This document shows positions 42,911-55,005 of a DNA stretch of 64,000 nucleotides, in pieces. Numbering within the stretch: the first letter of the stretch is position 1; each line of letters starts with the position of its first letter. Origin of the DNA: Turritopsis dohrnii (lineage: Eukaryota > Cnidaria > Hydrozoa > Anthoathecata > Oceaniidae); contig BQMF02000054.1 in assembly GCA_027922465.2 (NCBI GenBank), positions 124,001 through 188,000 on the forward strand. The letters run 5' to 3'. The position numbers were made by a program, and so were the translations under genes. The notes under the pieces are model-generated. The model did no database searches and was not told where the DNA came from. It was given only the letters and a program-made list of their open reading frames with translations.

Positions 42911-43001
42911 TGCGAATTGTACTGAAAACGAAAGTGAAGTCTACCATTTTTAAAAAAATATCCCCCCACTCGCTTGCGACCGCGTTCCGGGAATGTGGCT
43001 A

Positions 43002-43335
43002 ATTGTATCAGCTGTTTTCAATATAATCGGGAAAACATCCTTTATTATTTCTGCAAACTCACACTCCGCACCACGTGTACGAATTGAATAATACATGAGA
43101 TAATCGGGAAAACACTTTGATCAAGCAGGTGTCCTTTATGTGTTGAAAAGGACGGTTTCTACAAGCATATTTATCTTCTAAACAAGCTCAGTGAAATCGG
43201 ACGGTTTTTACAAGTTCCAGTTTACGAAGTTTACGAAGTAACTGTTGAGAGAGCGGTGAGAGACCGTCACCTTCAGACATCTCTTTAATCAGTGGTCGTG
43301 AGAGTGCAGTACACGAATTCTGTGGCCAGCGCAAA
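43002..43335 (+). other. BEL2 leader, second part
   Basis: Leader sequence between the ISL2EU insertion and the BEL2 gag start. No other feature. Confidence 0.6.
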
Positions 43336-44460
43336 ATGGCAGATCGCAAGAAAATCGAAGTAAAAATGAAGTTGCTCGATTATGCAACAAAAGATATGGA
43401 TAATTCCTTAAAACGAAAAAACGAGAGAGAACTCAAAGATAAACTGAAAATCCTCGAAAAGTCATTAGGAGATATCCATGAGATGAAGTACGTTGTTATT
43501 GAACAAATGATCGCTGAAGATACACCAGAAGAAGAAATCGATAGATGGAGAGAAGGTTTACAAAATGGAATCGATCCATTCGATGTAATGATCACCGGCA
43601 TCAAAGATGCTCTAAAGGAAATCCAGAAAACTGAATATGCAGTTTCAAGCGTCTCCACCTCGGTGGTGAAAGATAATGTTAAGAGAGACTTCCAAAGCAA
43701 CGCAAAACTGCCGAAGCTGCAAATCGAGAAGTTTAACGGAACACATATTGACTGGTTTCGGTTTTGGAACCAATTTCAAGCGGAAATTGACGGGTCACAC
43801 ATCTCACCAGTGACGAAATTCTTATATCTGAGAGACATGCTGCCGACACAAGCCCTTGCCTTGGTCAACGGGTTGCCGTTCGCACCCGAAGGCTACGAGA
43901 GGGCGAAAACAATCCTTCAAACGAAATATGGGAAGCCCAGCGAAATAGTCAATGCGCATATAAACAGGATAATGACATTACCTACACTCAGCGGAAACAA
44001 CCCCAACGAGATTCACGACTTCTATGTGACGCTGGTCAATAGTGTACAGTCACTCGAGACAATGGGCAAACTGACGCAAATCCAGGGATATGTTCGTATG
44101 ACGTTAGACAAACTACCTGGAATACGATCGGACCTTACGATTAGACAGAGATTGGCAAGAATGGGATTTTGCAAAATTTGTCTCGGCACTGGCGGAATGG
44201 ACAGAACGAAATCCATAAAATGAAACACAGCAGCATTCACTGCCATCTCAGCCAAAGAGAACTTCAGACAGAACATTTTCTACAAGAAGTGAAACGAACG
44301 TTTGCGTCTATTGCGGTGGTGATCACAAGCCGACGAAATGTACAAAGATTACAAGTACTAACAAAAGACGAAGCATTCTTAAGTCAAAACGCCGCTGTTT
44401 CAACTGCACGAAAGGTGACCACCAAGCATTAGCATGCAAAAGTCGAAACTGTCTCAAGTG
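43336..44460 (+). pseudogene. BEL2 gag, broken by a frameshift and a stop
   Basis: ATG at 43336 opens MADRKKIEVKMKLLDYATKD. A helical N-terminus is followed by a DUF1759-like block (LPKLQIEKFNGTHIDWFRFW, near residue 137). The frame leaves the conserved reading near 44160, and the continuing frame has a TAA at 44217-44219. The zinc knuckles follow in that frame (CVYCGGDHKPTKC, CFNCTKGDHQALAC). Gag would form the retrotransposon particle. The defects make this copy non-autonomous. Confidence 0.8.
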
Positions 44461-47400
44461 CAATGGAAGACATCACACGTCTATCTGTGACAGCACGAGA
44501 TCATCAAAGTCAACCGATTTTACAGGTTTAACAACTGGAGAAGCAGTCATCTATCCAACTGTTCTAGTCAACGTAAATGGGATCAAATGTCGGGCCTTAA
44601 TCGATAGTGGCGCAGGAAGCAACTATATCTCTGCTGCCCTAGCGAAAGCCATGAAATGCAAGCCAAGGAGAACCGAGCAGCGAAAAATCGAGATGTTGAT
44701 GAGCACTACTTCAACTAAGGTGGAAATCTATGAATTGGCTCTCGAAAGTGTGAGTTCAAAGTTTTCAATGACATGTGAAGCAAGCCAGGTTCAAAAGGAT
44801 GTTCTACTCAAGGTTCCAAATCCGAACTACGGAAGACTCCAGGAATCATTTGAACATCTACATGGAATTCACTTCGACGAGGCGATTCGAGACGAACTCC
44901 CGATACACTTAGTCATCGGGCTGGACGTTTACTGCAAGATTAAAGTGAAAAAGGAGCCCAGGATTGGAAGACCTGGTCAGCCAGTTGCAGAACTCACAAA
45001 GTTTGGATGGGTTGTCATGTCCCCGGGTGAAGAGATTGACAAGCAATCATTCCTGACACAATCAGCAACTGATTACGACATGCTTTGTCGCACTGATGTC
45101 CTCGGTCTTCGAGACACAGCTGATGGTGATCAAGAGTCAGTATTCTCAGAATTCAGGGAGCAACTACAGCGGCACCCGGAAGGTTGGTATGAAACGGGAT
45201 TGATGTGGAAAGCAAACCACGACAAACTACCTAACAACAAAGCCCAGAGTCTTCGAAGATTGGACAATCTTCTGAACAAGCTGAAACGTGATCCAGGCAG
45301 ATTTGAAGAGTACAACACAAAATTGGCAGAACAACTCAAGGATGGGATCATTGAAGAAGCACCAGACAAGGTTCAAGGAGAAAGAGAGTTTTACATTCCA
45401 CACAAAGCTGTTATAAGGGAAGATGCAGAAACAACCAAGATGAGAATTGTCTACGATGCTTCAGCAAAGCCGAATGACACCAGTACATCATTGAACGATT
45501 GTTTGGAAACGGGACCCTCGCTAATAAATCGGCTGTGGGCCATTTTGGTTAGAAACCGAATGCGACCAGTCACAATCACAGGAGACATAAAGCAGGCATA
45601 CCATCAAATCCGAATTCGAGAGAAAGACCGGGATGCTCTCCGTTTCTTTTGGATCAAAGATATGCTTCTTTGTGAAACCACCGTGCTTCGCTTCACAAGG
45701 GCAGTGATGGGATTGGTGCAAGCTTCATTCCTACCGAGCGGAACATTAGAATATCACTTCACCAACTATACCGAAGAACCACGCGAGATTGTTGAGTCAT
45801 TGAAAGAAGATATCTACGTAGATGACGTTATTGGGGGAGCAAACACGAGAGTGGCAGCGCGTAAATTGAAAGATTCGGCAACCAAGATCCTCGGGGACGC
45901 CAAATTTCAATTGCACAAATGGCACTCTAACATCAAAGATCTCGAACAAGATGATCGAAGTATTTGCGACATGAACAATCCGGAATCAGCGATCCTTGGT
46001 GTTTCTTGGAACACACAGAGCGACAACTTTGCCGTTAAGTTCCAGAAATTGGACGTAGATAGTACCAAAAGAGGTATACTGAGGTATCTAGCATCAATCT
46101 ACGACCCTCTTGGTTTGGTCTCGCCAGTGACACTTGTCGGAAAGATTATGTATCGAATTATTTGTGACGAAAGGTTGGGATGGGATCAGAAACTTCCGAA
46201 AGATCTGTGCAAAACTTGGAAACGATGGCTGATGCATCTTCCGCACACGATCGAAGTTCCAAGATCAATTCCAAGCTACGAGGAAGATGTTCAGCAGATA
46301 ACGCTTCACGCATTTGCTGACGCAAGCAAAGAAGGTACATCTGCAGCAGTGTACGCAGTTGTCAGGCAAGAATCCGCAATATCACAAGGCCTCCTGTGTT
46401 CAAAGTCAAGACTGTCCAAGAAAAGTCTGATCATTCCAAGGCTCGAATTGGTATCCACTCACATGGCAGCAAACCTCCTGATGAATGTACGCCAGGCATT
46501 ATCACGATTCCCAGATGTCAAGCAAGTTGCTTGGTCTGATAGCACAACTGCCTTACACTGGATCAAAGGCGCTGGTCAATACAAAGAATTCGTCAGGAAT
46601 CGCGTCACGAAAATCAGAGCTACCGGTGACGTATGCTGGAGATATGTCGACACAACACAAAACCCTGCGGATATTGGAAGCCGAGGGTGTCAAGGTGACA
46701 AATTGAGCAGCTTTTGGTTCAAGGGGCCAACATGGCTGGAAGATGAACACAAATGGCCTGTCGACATAACAACGAAAGATACACTCGAGACTCAAGAAGA
46801 GTTGAAGAAGGTCGGTTACATAACAGCTGCAACAGTGAATCACCCTGACAGCCTCTGGAATATCATCACCAAAACGTCGTTGTGGAAAGCACTAAGAGTT
46901 ACATGTTGGGTCCGAAGGTTCATCGCCAATTGCAAAACAAAGAGGTCCAAACGTACCAAAGGACCCTTGGTAACAGGGGATGTTGATTCTGCAAAACTGA
47001 TCTGGATCAAACAAGTTCAAGCTAACCACGAAGCAACCGAAAAGTTTACGCATGACAAGGAAAGGCTGAACCTGCAGAAGGATCAGCAAGGCATATACAT
47101 ATGCATAGGCCGAGTGGAAGGCGATTATCCGATTTACCTGCCAACGGATGACGTTTTCAGCGAGAAGTTAGTCGAGCATTCACATAAGAGGACTTTACAT
47201 GGCGGAGTCGGACTGACAATGGCAGACGTCCGACAACACTATTGGATCCCCAGATGGAGACGAATGGTAAAAGCTGCCATTCATAGATGTCACGGATGTA
47301 AACGTTTTCACGCAATTGCGTTCGCTCGCCCAAGAATTGGAAATTTACCTACTGATCGCACCGTTGGCAACCGGCCATTTCAAGTCATCGGTTTGGATTT

Positions 47401-47776
47401 CGCTGGGCCGTTTATCTATCTTACTGGAACAACTGAACGCAAAGCCTACATCCTGCTCTACACCTGCAGTTTGACGCGAGCTGTCTATCTCGATGTTCTC
47501 AAGGACCAAACATTTGAAGGTGTTCTTATGAGTTTCAAATCACTCATCGCAAGAAGAACGAGACCCGAAAAAATTTATTCTGACAACTTTTCAAGTTTTG
47601 TTTCAGTAGCGAAATGGCTACAGCAAGTGATGTTGGAGGAAAGAATGCACAATTTTCTCGCAGACCAAGGTATGAAATGGAAGTTCAACCTTAGTCGAGC
47701 CCCTTGGTGGGGTGGACAGTTCGAAAGACTTGTTGGTCTCATGAAGAAAACAATGTGGAAATCTTTGGGAAGTTGA
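44461..47776 (+). pseudogene. BEL2 pol: protease, RT, RNase H, integrase
   Basis: The frame is open from about 44220 to 47776 (first internal Met at 44651). The protease site is ALIDSGAGSNYIS. RT reads VTITGDIKQAYHQIRI and the catalytic YVDD (EDIYVDDVIGGA). RNase H has LHAFADASKEG, IPRLELVSTHM and QNPADIGSRG. The integrase has CHGCKRF (zinc), D in VIGLDFAGPF, D in KIYSDNFSSF and E in WWGGQFERLVG. Unlike BEL1 it has the usual DSG protease site. The frame is lost at 47776, just after the integrase E, where a small deletion is likely. Confidence 0.88.
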
Positions 47777-48416
47777 AGCCACGGTTGGAAGAGTTCAAAT
47801 CACTGATGTTGGACGTTGAAACAACGATCAACAACCGTCCATTGGGCTACATAGAGGATGATATTCAGTCAACAGTGCTGACGCCAAATGCATGATGTTC
47901 GATTACCCAATCCATATCCCTCATCTGGAGAACATCAAAGAAGATTTGGATGTCACGGTGGACCTGAGAAAACGATATGGGTACCTTAAACATGCTCGAG
48001 AAAAGGTTTGGCAGCGATGGTCAACCGAGTATTTGAAGTTTCTACGCGAGCGACACGACCTAACTCATAAACAGAAGGAGATGACTCTCAAGAAAGGCGA
48101 CGTGGTCATCATAAAAGGCGACGAAAAAAATCGAGCACATTGGAACATCGGAATTGTCGAGAAACTGCTACCGGGAAAGGATGGAATTGTGCGAGCTGTA
48201 CGATTGCGAGCTGGGAAGAAGTACCTAGAACGCGCACCAGAACATCTATTTCCATTAGAACTTTCGATCGACGAAAGAAAAGAAGACAAAATCGAGTTGG
48301 ATCCTACGGCAACTGAGTTTCGTCCAGAACGCAAACACAGAAACGCAAAAACGATCGCTCAATTACGGATCTCAGATCAAGCAGAAGTAGAAGGCAACGT
48401 GCCGGAAGTAGAATAA
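47777..48416 (+). pseudogene. BEL2 pol C-terminus (integrase tail and DUF5641-like domain)
   Basis: It continues in other frames: LEEFKSLMLDVETTINNRPL (to 47895), then from 47892 REKVWQRWSTEYLKFLRERH, LKKGDVVIIKGDEKNRAHWN and IVEKLLPGKDGIVRAVRLRA. These are the standard end of BEL/Pao polyproteins. Two frame changes separate it from the main pol frame. Confidence 0.8.
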
Positions 48417-48425
48417 CTGAAGTGA

Positions 48426-48450
48426 AATTTCATACCTCCGGTATGAAATT
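48426..48450 (+). promoter_or_regulatory. Perfect hairpin next to the BEL2 polypurine tract
   Basis: The arms aatttcatacc and ggtatgaaatt (11 bp) enclose a tcc loop, directly followed by ggggga(g) and the 3' LTR. The position suggests an RNA structure that marks the plus-strand primer or the transcript end. Function is inference. Confidence 0.55.
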
Positions 48451-48459
48451 GGGGGAGTG

Positions 48460-48652
48460 TGACAAAAATTTATACATAGAAGGGTGAGGGAGGAGAGCAG
48501 AAAATATAATATAGAACCTCGTGAATAAGAAAAGATGGCGGACGTACTGTAAATGTATTGTAACTTCACGTGTTTGTTTAATTTGTTTGAAGATATTACT
48601 TAAACGTAATAAGTGAGTTTTATTTGTGGTGACAGCGTTACCGTTTCCCACA
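48460..48652 (+). repeat. BEL2 3' LTR (193 bp)
   Basis: Direct copy of 38462-38654; CAGT follows at 48653-48656. Confidence 0.9.
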
Positions 48653-48759
48653 CAGTGGTAACTGTTTCATATACATCCATTAAAACGAAACTGATAGACC
48701 TGCCCTTTAAAAATGGACTACTTTTATTACCTCTTTTACACGAATTTCATTATGAATAA
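48653..48759 (+). pseudogene. CACTA-like transposase, C-terminal end
   Basis: With one CAGT removed the frame runs on from 38461 into SYTSIKTKLIDLPFKNG and ends at TAA 48757-48759. This confirms that BEL2 inserted into an existing open frame. Confidence 0.65.
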
Positions 48760-49354
48760 ATGATATTTGTTTTTATTTTTACTACATGGGTCTATTACGA
48801 AATTACTTTTTATTGACGAATGTAAAAAATGCTGTGTAGCATTTGATACCCATGCTTTTTCTCATTTCTGTTAGGGGCTAGTGAGAACTTATTAAACCAA
48901 TCATGCTAGGTTTTATTATCATTTTCGTTAAGGGGGATTACCCCATAATTTTGAAATTTTTTGAAAAATTTTTTTTTTCAAATTAGTTTCTTATATCCTT
49001 TCAGAACGTGATCTCAAAAGTTGAGGACCTAATTTTTGGTAAAACAATGTCATTTGACCCTTTACCTAGGTCAAGTATCTTTGTCTACATCTAAAATTCT
49101 CCTTAGCAACGGACAATACAACCCGTTGCGATGGACTTTTCTAAGGAACCAGATAAACAAATCGGCTGAAATTATCTCCATATAGTTAAAACATAGAGAC
49201 CTATTAGTGTACGAATTTTCACGACCATAGCGCCTCAAGAAAGTTATTGGCGCTCCATTCCACTAGTTTGAAAAATTACTCACATGCAACTCACTTGATC
49301 GACATCAACAAGCAGTATTACTCTAGGAATTGTCAATACAATTGATTATATAGA

Positions 49355-49700
49355 ATGGGGAAAGGAGATAGAGTGAAAAAAAGGACTAGAAAAGGGAAAA
49401 GAAGGTTTCAAGGTAATCAACACACTCATAATCCAGGTTTGGACTCTACTTCCCATCATCAACACAGCAACCTACTACTACACCAAGAAAAACTGCATCA
49501 AGCTCAAAATTACAAAACTTTGAAACTGATACCCCAAAAGAACAAGACAAATTCATAGATGGGTATAGATTTGTTGACATGGAAGTACTTTCAACTGTTA
49601 TATCCCTTTTATTTTGTCCAGTCTGCCAACTGTGTTCTCTGACCCAGCGGGAAAAGTTTTCGAAAAAAATGGGATTCGCTTCTTGTCTTGTCGTTAAATG
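49355..49700 (+). pseudogene. N-terminal fragment of a Mutator-like/Kolobok-type transposase
   Basis: The first frame reads MGKGDRVKKRTRKGKRRFQG (basic, RFxGNxxT motif). After a shift near 49470 the second reads PRKTASSSKLQNFE, then DGYRFVDMEVLSTVISLLFC, CPVC and KMGFASCLVVKC. The GYRFVDMEVLS...CPxC block opens a large animal transposase family whose later part has a Mutator-like catalytic domain; this is recalled family knowledge. The frame stops at about 49695, where a different repeat begins. No catalytic part is seen in the window. Confidence 0.5.
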
Positions 49701-49860
49701 TACCCAGTCGGCACACAACGTAGAATCAACGTCGATATGCAGTTGATAATACGTCGCAACGTCGAAATGCCAATACGACGTCGTTTCTATTAACTAATTT
49801 TCGACGTTAGTTCAACGTCATAATAACAACGCTGTTTTAATCAACTTACGACGTTAATCA
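49700..49860. repeat. AACGTCG-rich repeat, probable MITE fragment
   Basis: Many words related to aacgtcg and cgacgtt lie on both strands (acaacgtagaatcaacgtcg, acgacgtcgttt, tcgacgttagttcaacgtca). It interrupts the transposase fragment above. The other end was not found. Confidence 0.45.
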
Positions 49861-50504
49861 TACTGATCTAGTTTCAAGGGTTTTTTTGTTATTTTGTGAT
49901 TTTGTTATTTTTGTTCTTTATGGATCTTCGACGTTCTCATGGGTTTCAATGTTTTACTAATGCCATTTCTGTCAACTTGCATTTAGTAGCAACGCATTGT
50001 CTATACCTTATCGGTAAAACTTTTGTCGACCGAAAGTGACGAACTTTTGCCGAATGAAAATTTGTACCCAAGAAAATTTGAACCGACCAATAATTTAAAC
50101 CGACGACGCATTTTGACCATTTCAAAAATATTCTGGTCTCTTTTACCTAATCATTTGCAAACTGCCGTAAAAACAGAGGCTTTTTTATCAAGTCTCCAGT
50201 TTCGTATCTGTTGATCTATCAGCATCGTCTGTGTTTAATTTCAAATTCTTTCTTCTTGAAATATTATGCATTAATACATTATGGATTCCTGTGATTGGAG
50301 ATTCTTCCTCGTCAACACATTCGTTATCCGTTTCACATACGTAATCGTTGTCTTTTAAACTTTTACAAACGGTATATGTCTGAACAAAGTCATCTTCTTC
50401 GTCAGTTTCATCAAATTCAACATCGGCAACGGACAATGACTGTGTCTCACGGTTACAAATCATGTTTATATGTTATGAACCACATGTGCATATGTTATCG
50501 ATGA
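49861..50504. other. No clear gene; one acidic minus-strand frame
   Basis: The frame 50188-50463 (minus) reads VEFDETDEEDDFVQTYTVCK and is highly acidic. It could be an exon, but I recognise no family. Confidence 0.3.
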
Positions 50505-50625
50505 GCGTAGCATATCGACGAGCGTAGCATTTTCGACGAGCGTAGCATAGCGATTGACGTGCATTAAAAGTTGAAGTTTGTTCTGCAAGTTTGTTCTGCA
50601 AGTTTGTTCTTGAGGTTTGTTCCGC
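50505..50625 (+). repeat. Two short tandem repeats
   Basis: cgacgagcgtagcat occurs three times (50500-50555), and gtttgttctgcaa occurs about four times (50573-50625). They look like simple satellite expansions. Confidence 0.65.
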
Positions 50626-52869
50626 ATTTTTACAAAAAAGCAAAGAAGATATTTCGACTTGTCGGCTTCATTATCCCAGGCAATAAAGTTAAAAACTGCG
50701 GCACTTCGATTGAATAAATGAGACTAAAGATGGAGCGCGCGAATGAAAATGCGATATGAAGATGAAATAGCATGCCGATGTTATAAAAAGAGAACCACGA
50801 GAAATTTTCTTCCTTTCTAAGAAGAGTTATTGAGAACGCTACACTTTACGTAATACGATTTGTTATTGTGCACACAAGTCTACTACTTTACGAATGTCGT
50901 ATATCTTTTTTAAGGTAAAGCTATGTTTTTTTTTTCTTTTGTCTTTAACTTTATATGCTTATACTAACTATTATATCAATCCTCTCTAGTTTATCTATGG
51001 GCTATATAGGATTTGGAACGTCGCATCTTAACTATTTTTATAATATTTTATATTGTTTATACAACCCAAATAATTACACTGGATGTTTCAGCAATGTTTC
51101 TTCTCCTCCGTTTGAGTTTACATTCAGAACAGAAGTAGTCATCATCATATAAACACTCCTTTTGGTGTTCAATATTAACTAATACTTAGCCTCCTAAAAA
51201 GCATCATTGTGCTCGGCTCAAGAAAACAAAATGAATTTATTGCAATGTGTAGTCAACATTCTGTAAAACATATCCTAAAGCACCTAAAAAGAAAAATAAT
51301 ATTTTTTCTTGGAAAGCTTTGGCATATAAAATGTTAGTTTTATTATTTCCACACATCTCATTGCTATTACTTCTGTATTCTCCCTTCCCTCATTAAAGTG
51401 TTTTCTTACACGATGAACTTAATTAATAAAACAAATTTTATATACTTTACCGTATAGATGGGTTTCTAAGTGACGTGATGTTTATAAACATTAGTGTTTT
51501 TTGCTCGATAATTGCTGTGAGTTTCAACACAAATGCGCACGCATCTTGGTTGGCAATTAGATGCTTTCTGCACACTGTTGGTTGAACCAGTTTATAGGAG
51601 GCATTTTTAAGACAAAAAATTATTAAAAGTAATACTCATTAGCACTCGAAATCCATTTTTGTGAAATTTTTAGTTTAAACAGACCTTTAACTGGTAATTA
51701 ACATCAGAAACGCATCTATTCATTTTCCTTAAGATAGTTCATGCCATGTTGCGACGTAACCATGGGCACAAAGAAAAGGATAATTTTCTATACTAGTTCA
51801 ATATTAGCTAATAAAAAAAATAGGTTAAGCATGCAAATCTAACTTGGAAAATTTGGTTTTGTTATTGTAATGTCTCCAGGGAACAAAATGATCTTAAGGA
51901 TACGGTATAAGTTACATACATCAAAAAATAAAAAATAAAGTATTTTCAGTATTTATATAATCTATCAAAAAAGTCTAAATTCTTCAGTGGTAAAGTTGGT
52001 TTTACGATTTTTTACAGGAAAGTGGTTTGTTTCAAAATAAAATTTCTTCTCATTCTTGTTTAATCGTGGTGATTTTCTTTGATTGATCTTTTATACATTT
52101 TATGAATTACCTAAATCTAACTACTCATTTTGAGTTTTTTTACAGACACTCTTTGTGTTAGAATGAGCATTATATATAATAAAAATACTTTTAATAATAG
52201 TATAACCTGTCAGGTGTTTGGTCTTCATTTTGATCATGTTGAAAATGTGATCTTTTGCAAAACTTTTAAAGTGCTTTTCCTCCGTGTTTGTTTTTTAGCA
52301 AAATTCCTACTACATTTTCGGTCTCTTTTACAAAACTGAAAAGCTCTGTGGGAGAGATCTCCCTTGTGATTCTATCAAGAGTGGAATGAGCACTAGAAAC
52401 TGAGTAGTTTTGTACAGGATGGTTAACAGGGCTTGGAAAGCTGGAAACATCTTGTTCTTGAGAAATGGGCTGGAATAGATTTTTTTCATGCACAATGTTT
52501 TTTTTATTATTATATTATCAATTTATGAAAGTGTTCTTGTATACGTTTTTGAGGATCTTTTTATAACTTTCAAAACTGTTTTGTTGTATTTCTCAGAGTG
52601 AGAATGTGTGATCAAATAACTTTATTAAAGAGTATTAAATTGACATTTAAGCTGTACCGTATCCTTAAAATTTTATTATGAACATAAAAGGAATTCTAAT
52701 TCTAGTGATAATGCATAATTAAATTGACATCTTGAAAGATTAAAGGAAATTGTAAAACAAGATGCCTTAACAGGCAAAAGGATTTCTGCCAAAATCTGCT
52801 GAAATATGAAAGAAAAAGCATATGACATATTTGAAAAAGGTTATATGATTTCCAAAATAAAAAATCACA
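50626..52869. other. AT-rich non-coding stretch
   Basis: No convincing gene. A short minus frame at 52266-52493 has no motif I know. A diverged copy of the dispersed hairpin lies at 52755-52795 (minus). Confidence 0.35.
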
Positions 52870-53520
52870 TTTCTAATGTATATAATCCCTAGGACATTGT
52901 CAAAAGATAAGTGACACTATGAGAGACTTATAGTATACTGCTAATAAACTGGATTACATCTGAATGACAATAAATATTCTTTATTTTGTTGATAAGAAAT
53001 AATATCAAAGATATATTGATCCTTTCAGATATCACAATGTATATGCACGTAACTCATAAACTGTAAAAGTTCTGAATTTCTGAATTTGATACTTGGTGTC
53101 AATCTTCCTAGCAGACTTCCTAAATTACAAGCACAAAAATGCATGCAGATTTTGGCCATGCAAAATACATCCACATAGACCAAAACCAACATTATAACTG
53201 TTGTAGTTTGTTTTGATTAGTAATACGGAAAGCACTTACAAACATTCTTGATCTGAGTTATCATTCATGACCTAAAAAGGTTGAATGATTTTTACGACAT
53301 AACATTGCATCTCTGATTTCATATGCACCCAAGGGCATTGCGAAAATATAGTTGACACTAAGCGAAACTTTATTGTATACGTATATACACCACTGATAAA
53401 CTTAACTACATCTGAATGACATAAAACATTCTTTATTTTGGGGGTACGAAATAATATTCAGTTTATATTGATTTTTTCGGATATTCAGTGATTACGTATG
53501 TAAATCATGTTCTTTAAGCA
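52870..53520 (+). repeat. Diverged direct duplication, about 450-bp spacing
   Basis: Segments 52890-53080 and 53325-53520 share ggacattg/gggcattg, tacatctgaatgaca, attctttatttt, gaaataatat and tatattgat in order. Confidence 0.6.
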
Positions 53521-53819
53521 TTTGATATGTACCGTCAATCTTCTTAATTACAAATGGAATTATCAATATTTCAAACACAAAAAGTAAACAATAATTTTGA
53601 TCATTAACAGTTATATATATACTTATATATGTTCTAAAGCACACACATAACATAATTATATATATAACTGAAAGGAAAGTTTTGTATTGTTACATGATGT
53701 ATCTTTTGAATTACAGACAGTTGTTTTACAGATGTTTTAATTTGCTATTGTGATTAGTCACTCGTAATAAGGGACATTGACAGTATAACTTAAAAACTGA
53801 TCAAACAATAAAACAAGTA

Positions 53820-54513
53820 CCCTATTACCCCGCATATAAGCGCACCCCGGTTATAGGCGCAATGCGCCTATATCCGGGTCATGGCGCATGCGCCTATATC
53901 CCGTCGAAATGACTCGATCGAAAAGTCCAAGCTTAGGGGACGAAACCAATAAAATATTCACATCTTTAATGACGACTTATTTTGTTCTTCTCAGGTAATC
54001 TCTAACAAAAAGTTCCACTTTAGACACCATAAAGTGTGGTCCTTTCACCGTATAGGTACATGGTACTTCCAAGCTATTCTTTGTCTTGTTTTCCTTCTTT
54101 CCCGTAATTTTACAGGATGTCTTTGCCCCAGCAAGTAAGGCAGAAGTACAGTATTTCAAAAGTTCTTTTGGAAGATGTCCAACAACTTCATTGTTTTTGA
54201 CAATTTTCACTGCGAACTTGTCGTGTTCATTTTCTGGCTCCATCTCTGCTGTCAGCATCTCATGACCACGATGTTGTTGTAGACAGAGTTTTAAAATGTA
54301 AAACCATTAGAAAATGAATTTTCCTGCTTTTCCTGTTAGACTTTTCCCCACCCATACGGAAGGCTCTTATTCCAGGCTATGAAAGGATATTCTAAAGGTT
54401 CGATTAAATATAGGCGCATGCGCCTATAAGTCGGCGTTTTTTTTATAAAAAAATCGTGCAAGAACTTGATTGTCCTTGCTATAGGCGCAGCGCTTATATG
54501 CGGGGTAATAGGG
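53820..54513. mobile_element. 694-bp TA-flanked element carrying a HIRAN-type domain
   Basis: Perfect 24-bp terminal inverted repeats start ccctattaccccgcatataa, with TA on both sides (53818-53819, 54514-54515). Inside each end are more palindromic tataggcgcatgcgcctata words. It has no transposase of its own, so it is non-autonomous, but its minus strand encodes a conserved domain. Confidence 0.75.
53977..54258 (-). CDS. HIRAN-like domain protein, 93 aa (possibly partial)
   Basis: The frame reads EPENEHDKFAVKIVKNNEVV and GHLPKEL, then CKITGKKENK and SLEVPCTYTVKG. The ExxNxxDxxAVxV...VGxxP core is the HIRAN signature, a small beta-rich domain that binds DNA ends or stalled forks in HLTF-type proteins. 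The frame stays open upstream of this Met (HRGHE), so the true start may be an upstream exon. The frame has no stop, and it fills much of the transposon. Similar stand-alone HIRAN-like reading frames recur in invertebrate genomes to my knowledge. A role in the element's mobility is speculation. Confidence 0.6.
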   Translation of the reverse strand: MLTAEMEPENEHDKFAVKIVKNNEVVGHLPKELLKYCTSALLAGAKTSCKITGKKENKTKNSLEVPCTYTVKGPHFMVSKVELFVRDYLRRTK

Positions 54514-54694
54514 TAAGTGGTGCAGGGTAGACACAAATTTTCTATATTGGAGCTGAAGAGGAAACTAAGCTGAGCCAAAGTATCCAGAGCTTAAAAGCGT
54601 AACAGCTCATATACAAAAAACAACGAAGATGTTTTGAATTTAGGCTTAAAGAATATCAAAACATTTCTCTATAAAAACAAACAAATAGCTACCT
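54514..54694. other. Diverged repeat related to 55590-55770
   Basis: Shares ggagctgaa, aactaagctgagc, atacaaaa and ctaccttttc with the segment about 1 kb downstream, so it is half of an old duplication. Confidence 0.45.
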
Positions 54695-55005
54695 TTTTCT
54701 TTTTGACTCTTCTGTTTACAAAACGTTGAAAACTTCTTTTTAATTAGAAAAGAATGATCACAGTTCAAGATAATTATAAGTTTCTTCTATGAAAATTCTT
54801 TTTTTATCTTCAGATACTCATATCTATCATTTTCAAGAAACTTTAGAAAATTTAAAATGGTTTCTACCCTCACATGCGTGGTAAGCGTAAGTTTCATGTA
54901 AGCGCACACACGAAATTTCAGAAAACCGCTAGGTTTGGACATCAGAAAAAAACAAAAACAAGATGCCCTACCGGGCAGAAGGATTTCTGCAAGCTTTGCT
55001 GCTGA
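54695..55005 (-). repeat. Dispersed 300-bp repeat, copy 2, with small hairpin
   Basis: Inverse complement of 18645-18945 with clear conservation, including gcagaaatccttctgcccg followed by agggcatcttgtttt. It lies near the HIRAN element. Confidence 0.7.

Larger units (their letters stand above)
39089..43001. mobile_element. ISL2EU DNA transposon, 3.9 kb, apparently intact
   Basis: The ends tagccacattcc and ggaatgtggcta are inverted, with AT on both sides (39087-39088, 43002-43003). It encodes two convergent, uninterrupted proteins: a THAP/DDE transposase and a YqaJ-domain nuclease. That pair and a 2-bp target duplication are the known features of ISL2EU. It sits in the leader of BEL2, so it inserted after BEL2. 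Confidence 0.85.
38462..48652 (+). mobile_element. BEL/Pao LTR retrotransposon (BEL2) with nested ISL2EU
   Basis: The LTRs at 38462-38654 and 48460-48652 are 193 bp each and differ at one base by my reading. The target duplication CAGT lies at 38458-38461 and 48653-48656. The interior holds an ISL2EU transposon in the leader, then gag and pol. The total length is 10.2 kb, of which 3.9 kb is the nested element. The insertion splits the last exon of the CACTA-like gene. Confidence 0.9.
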
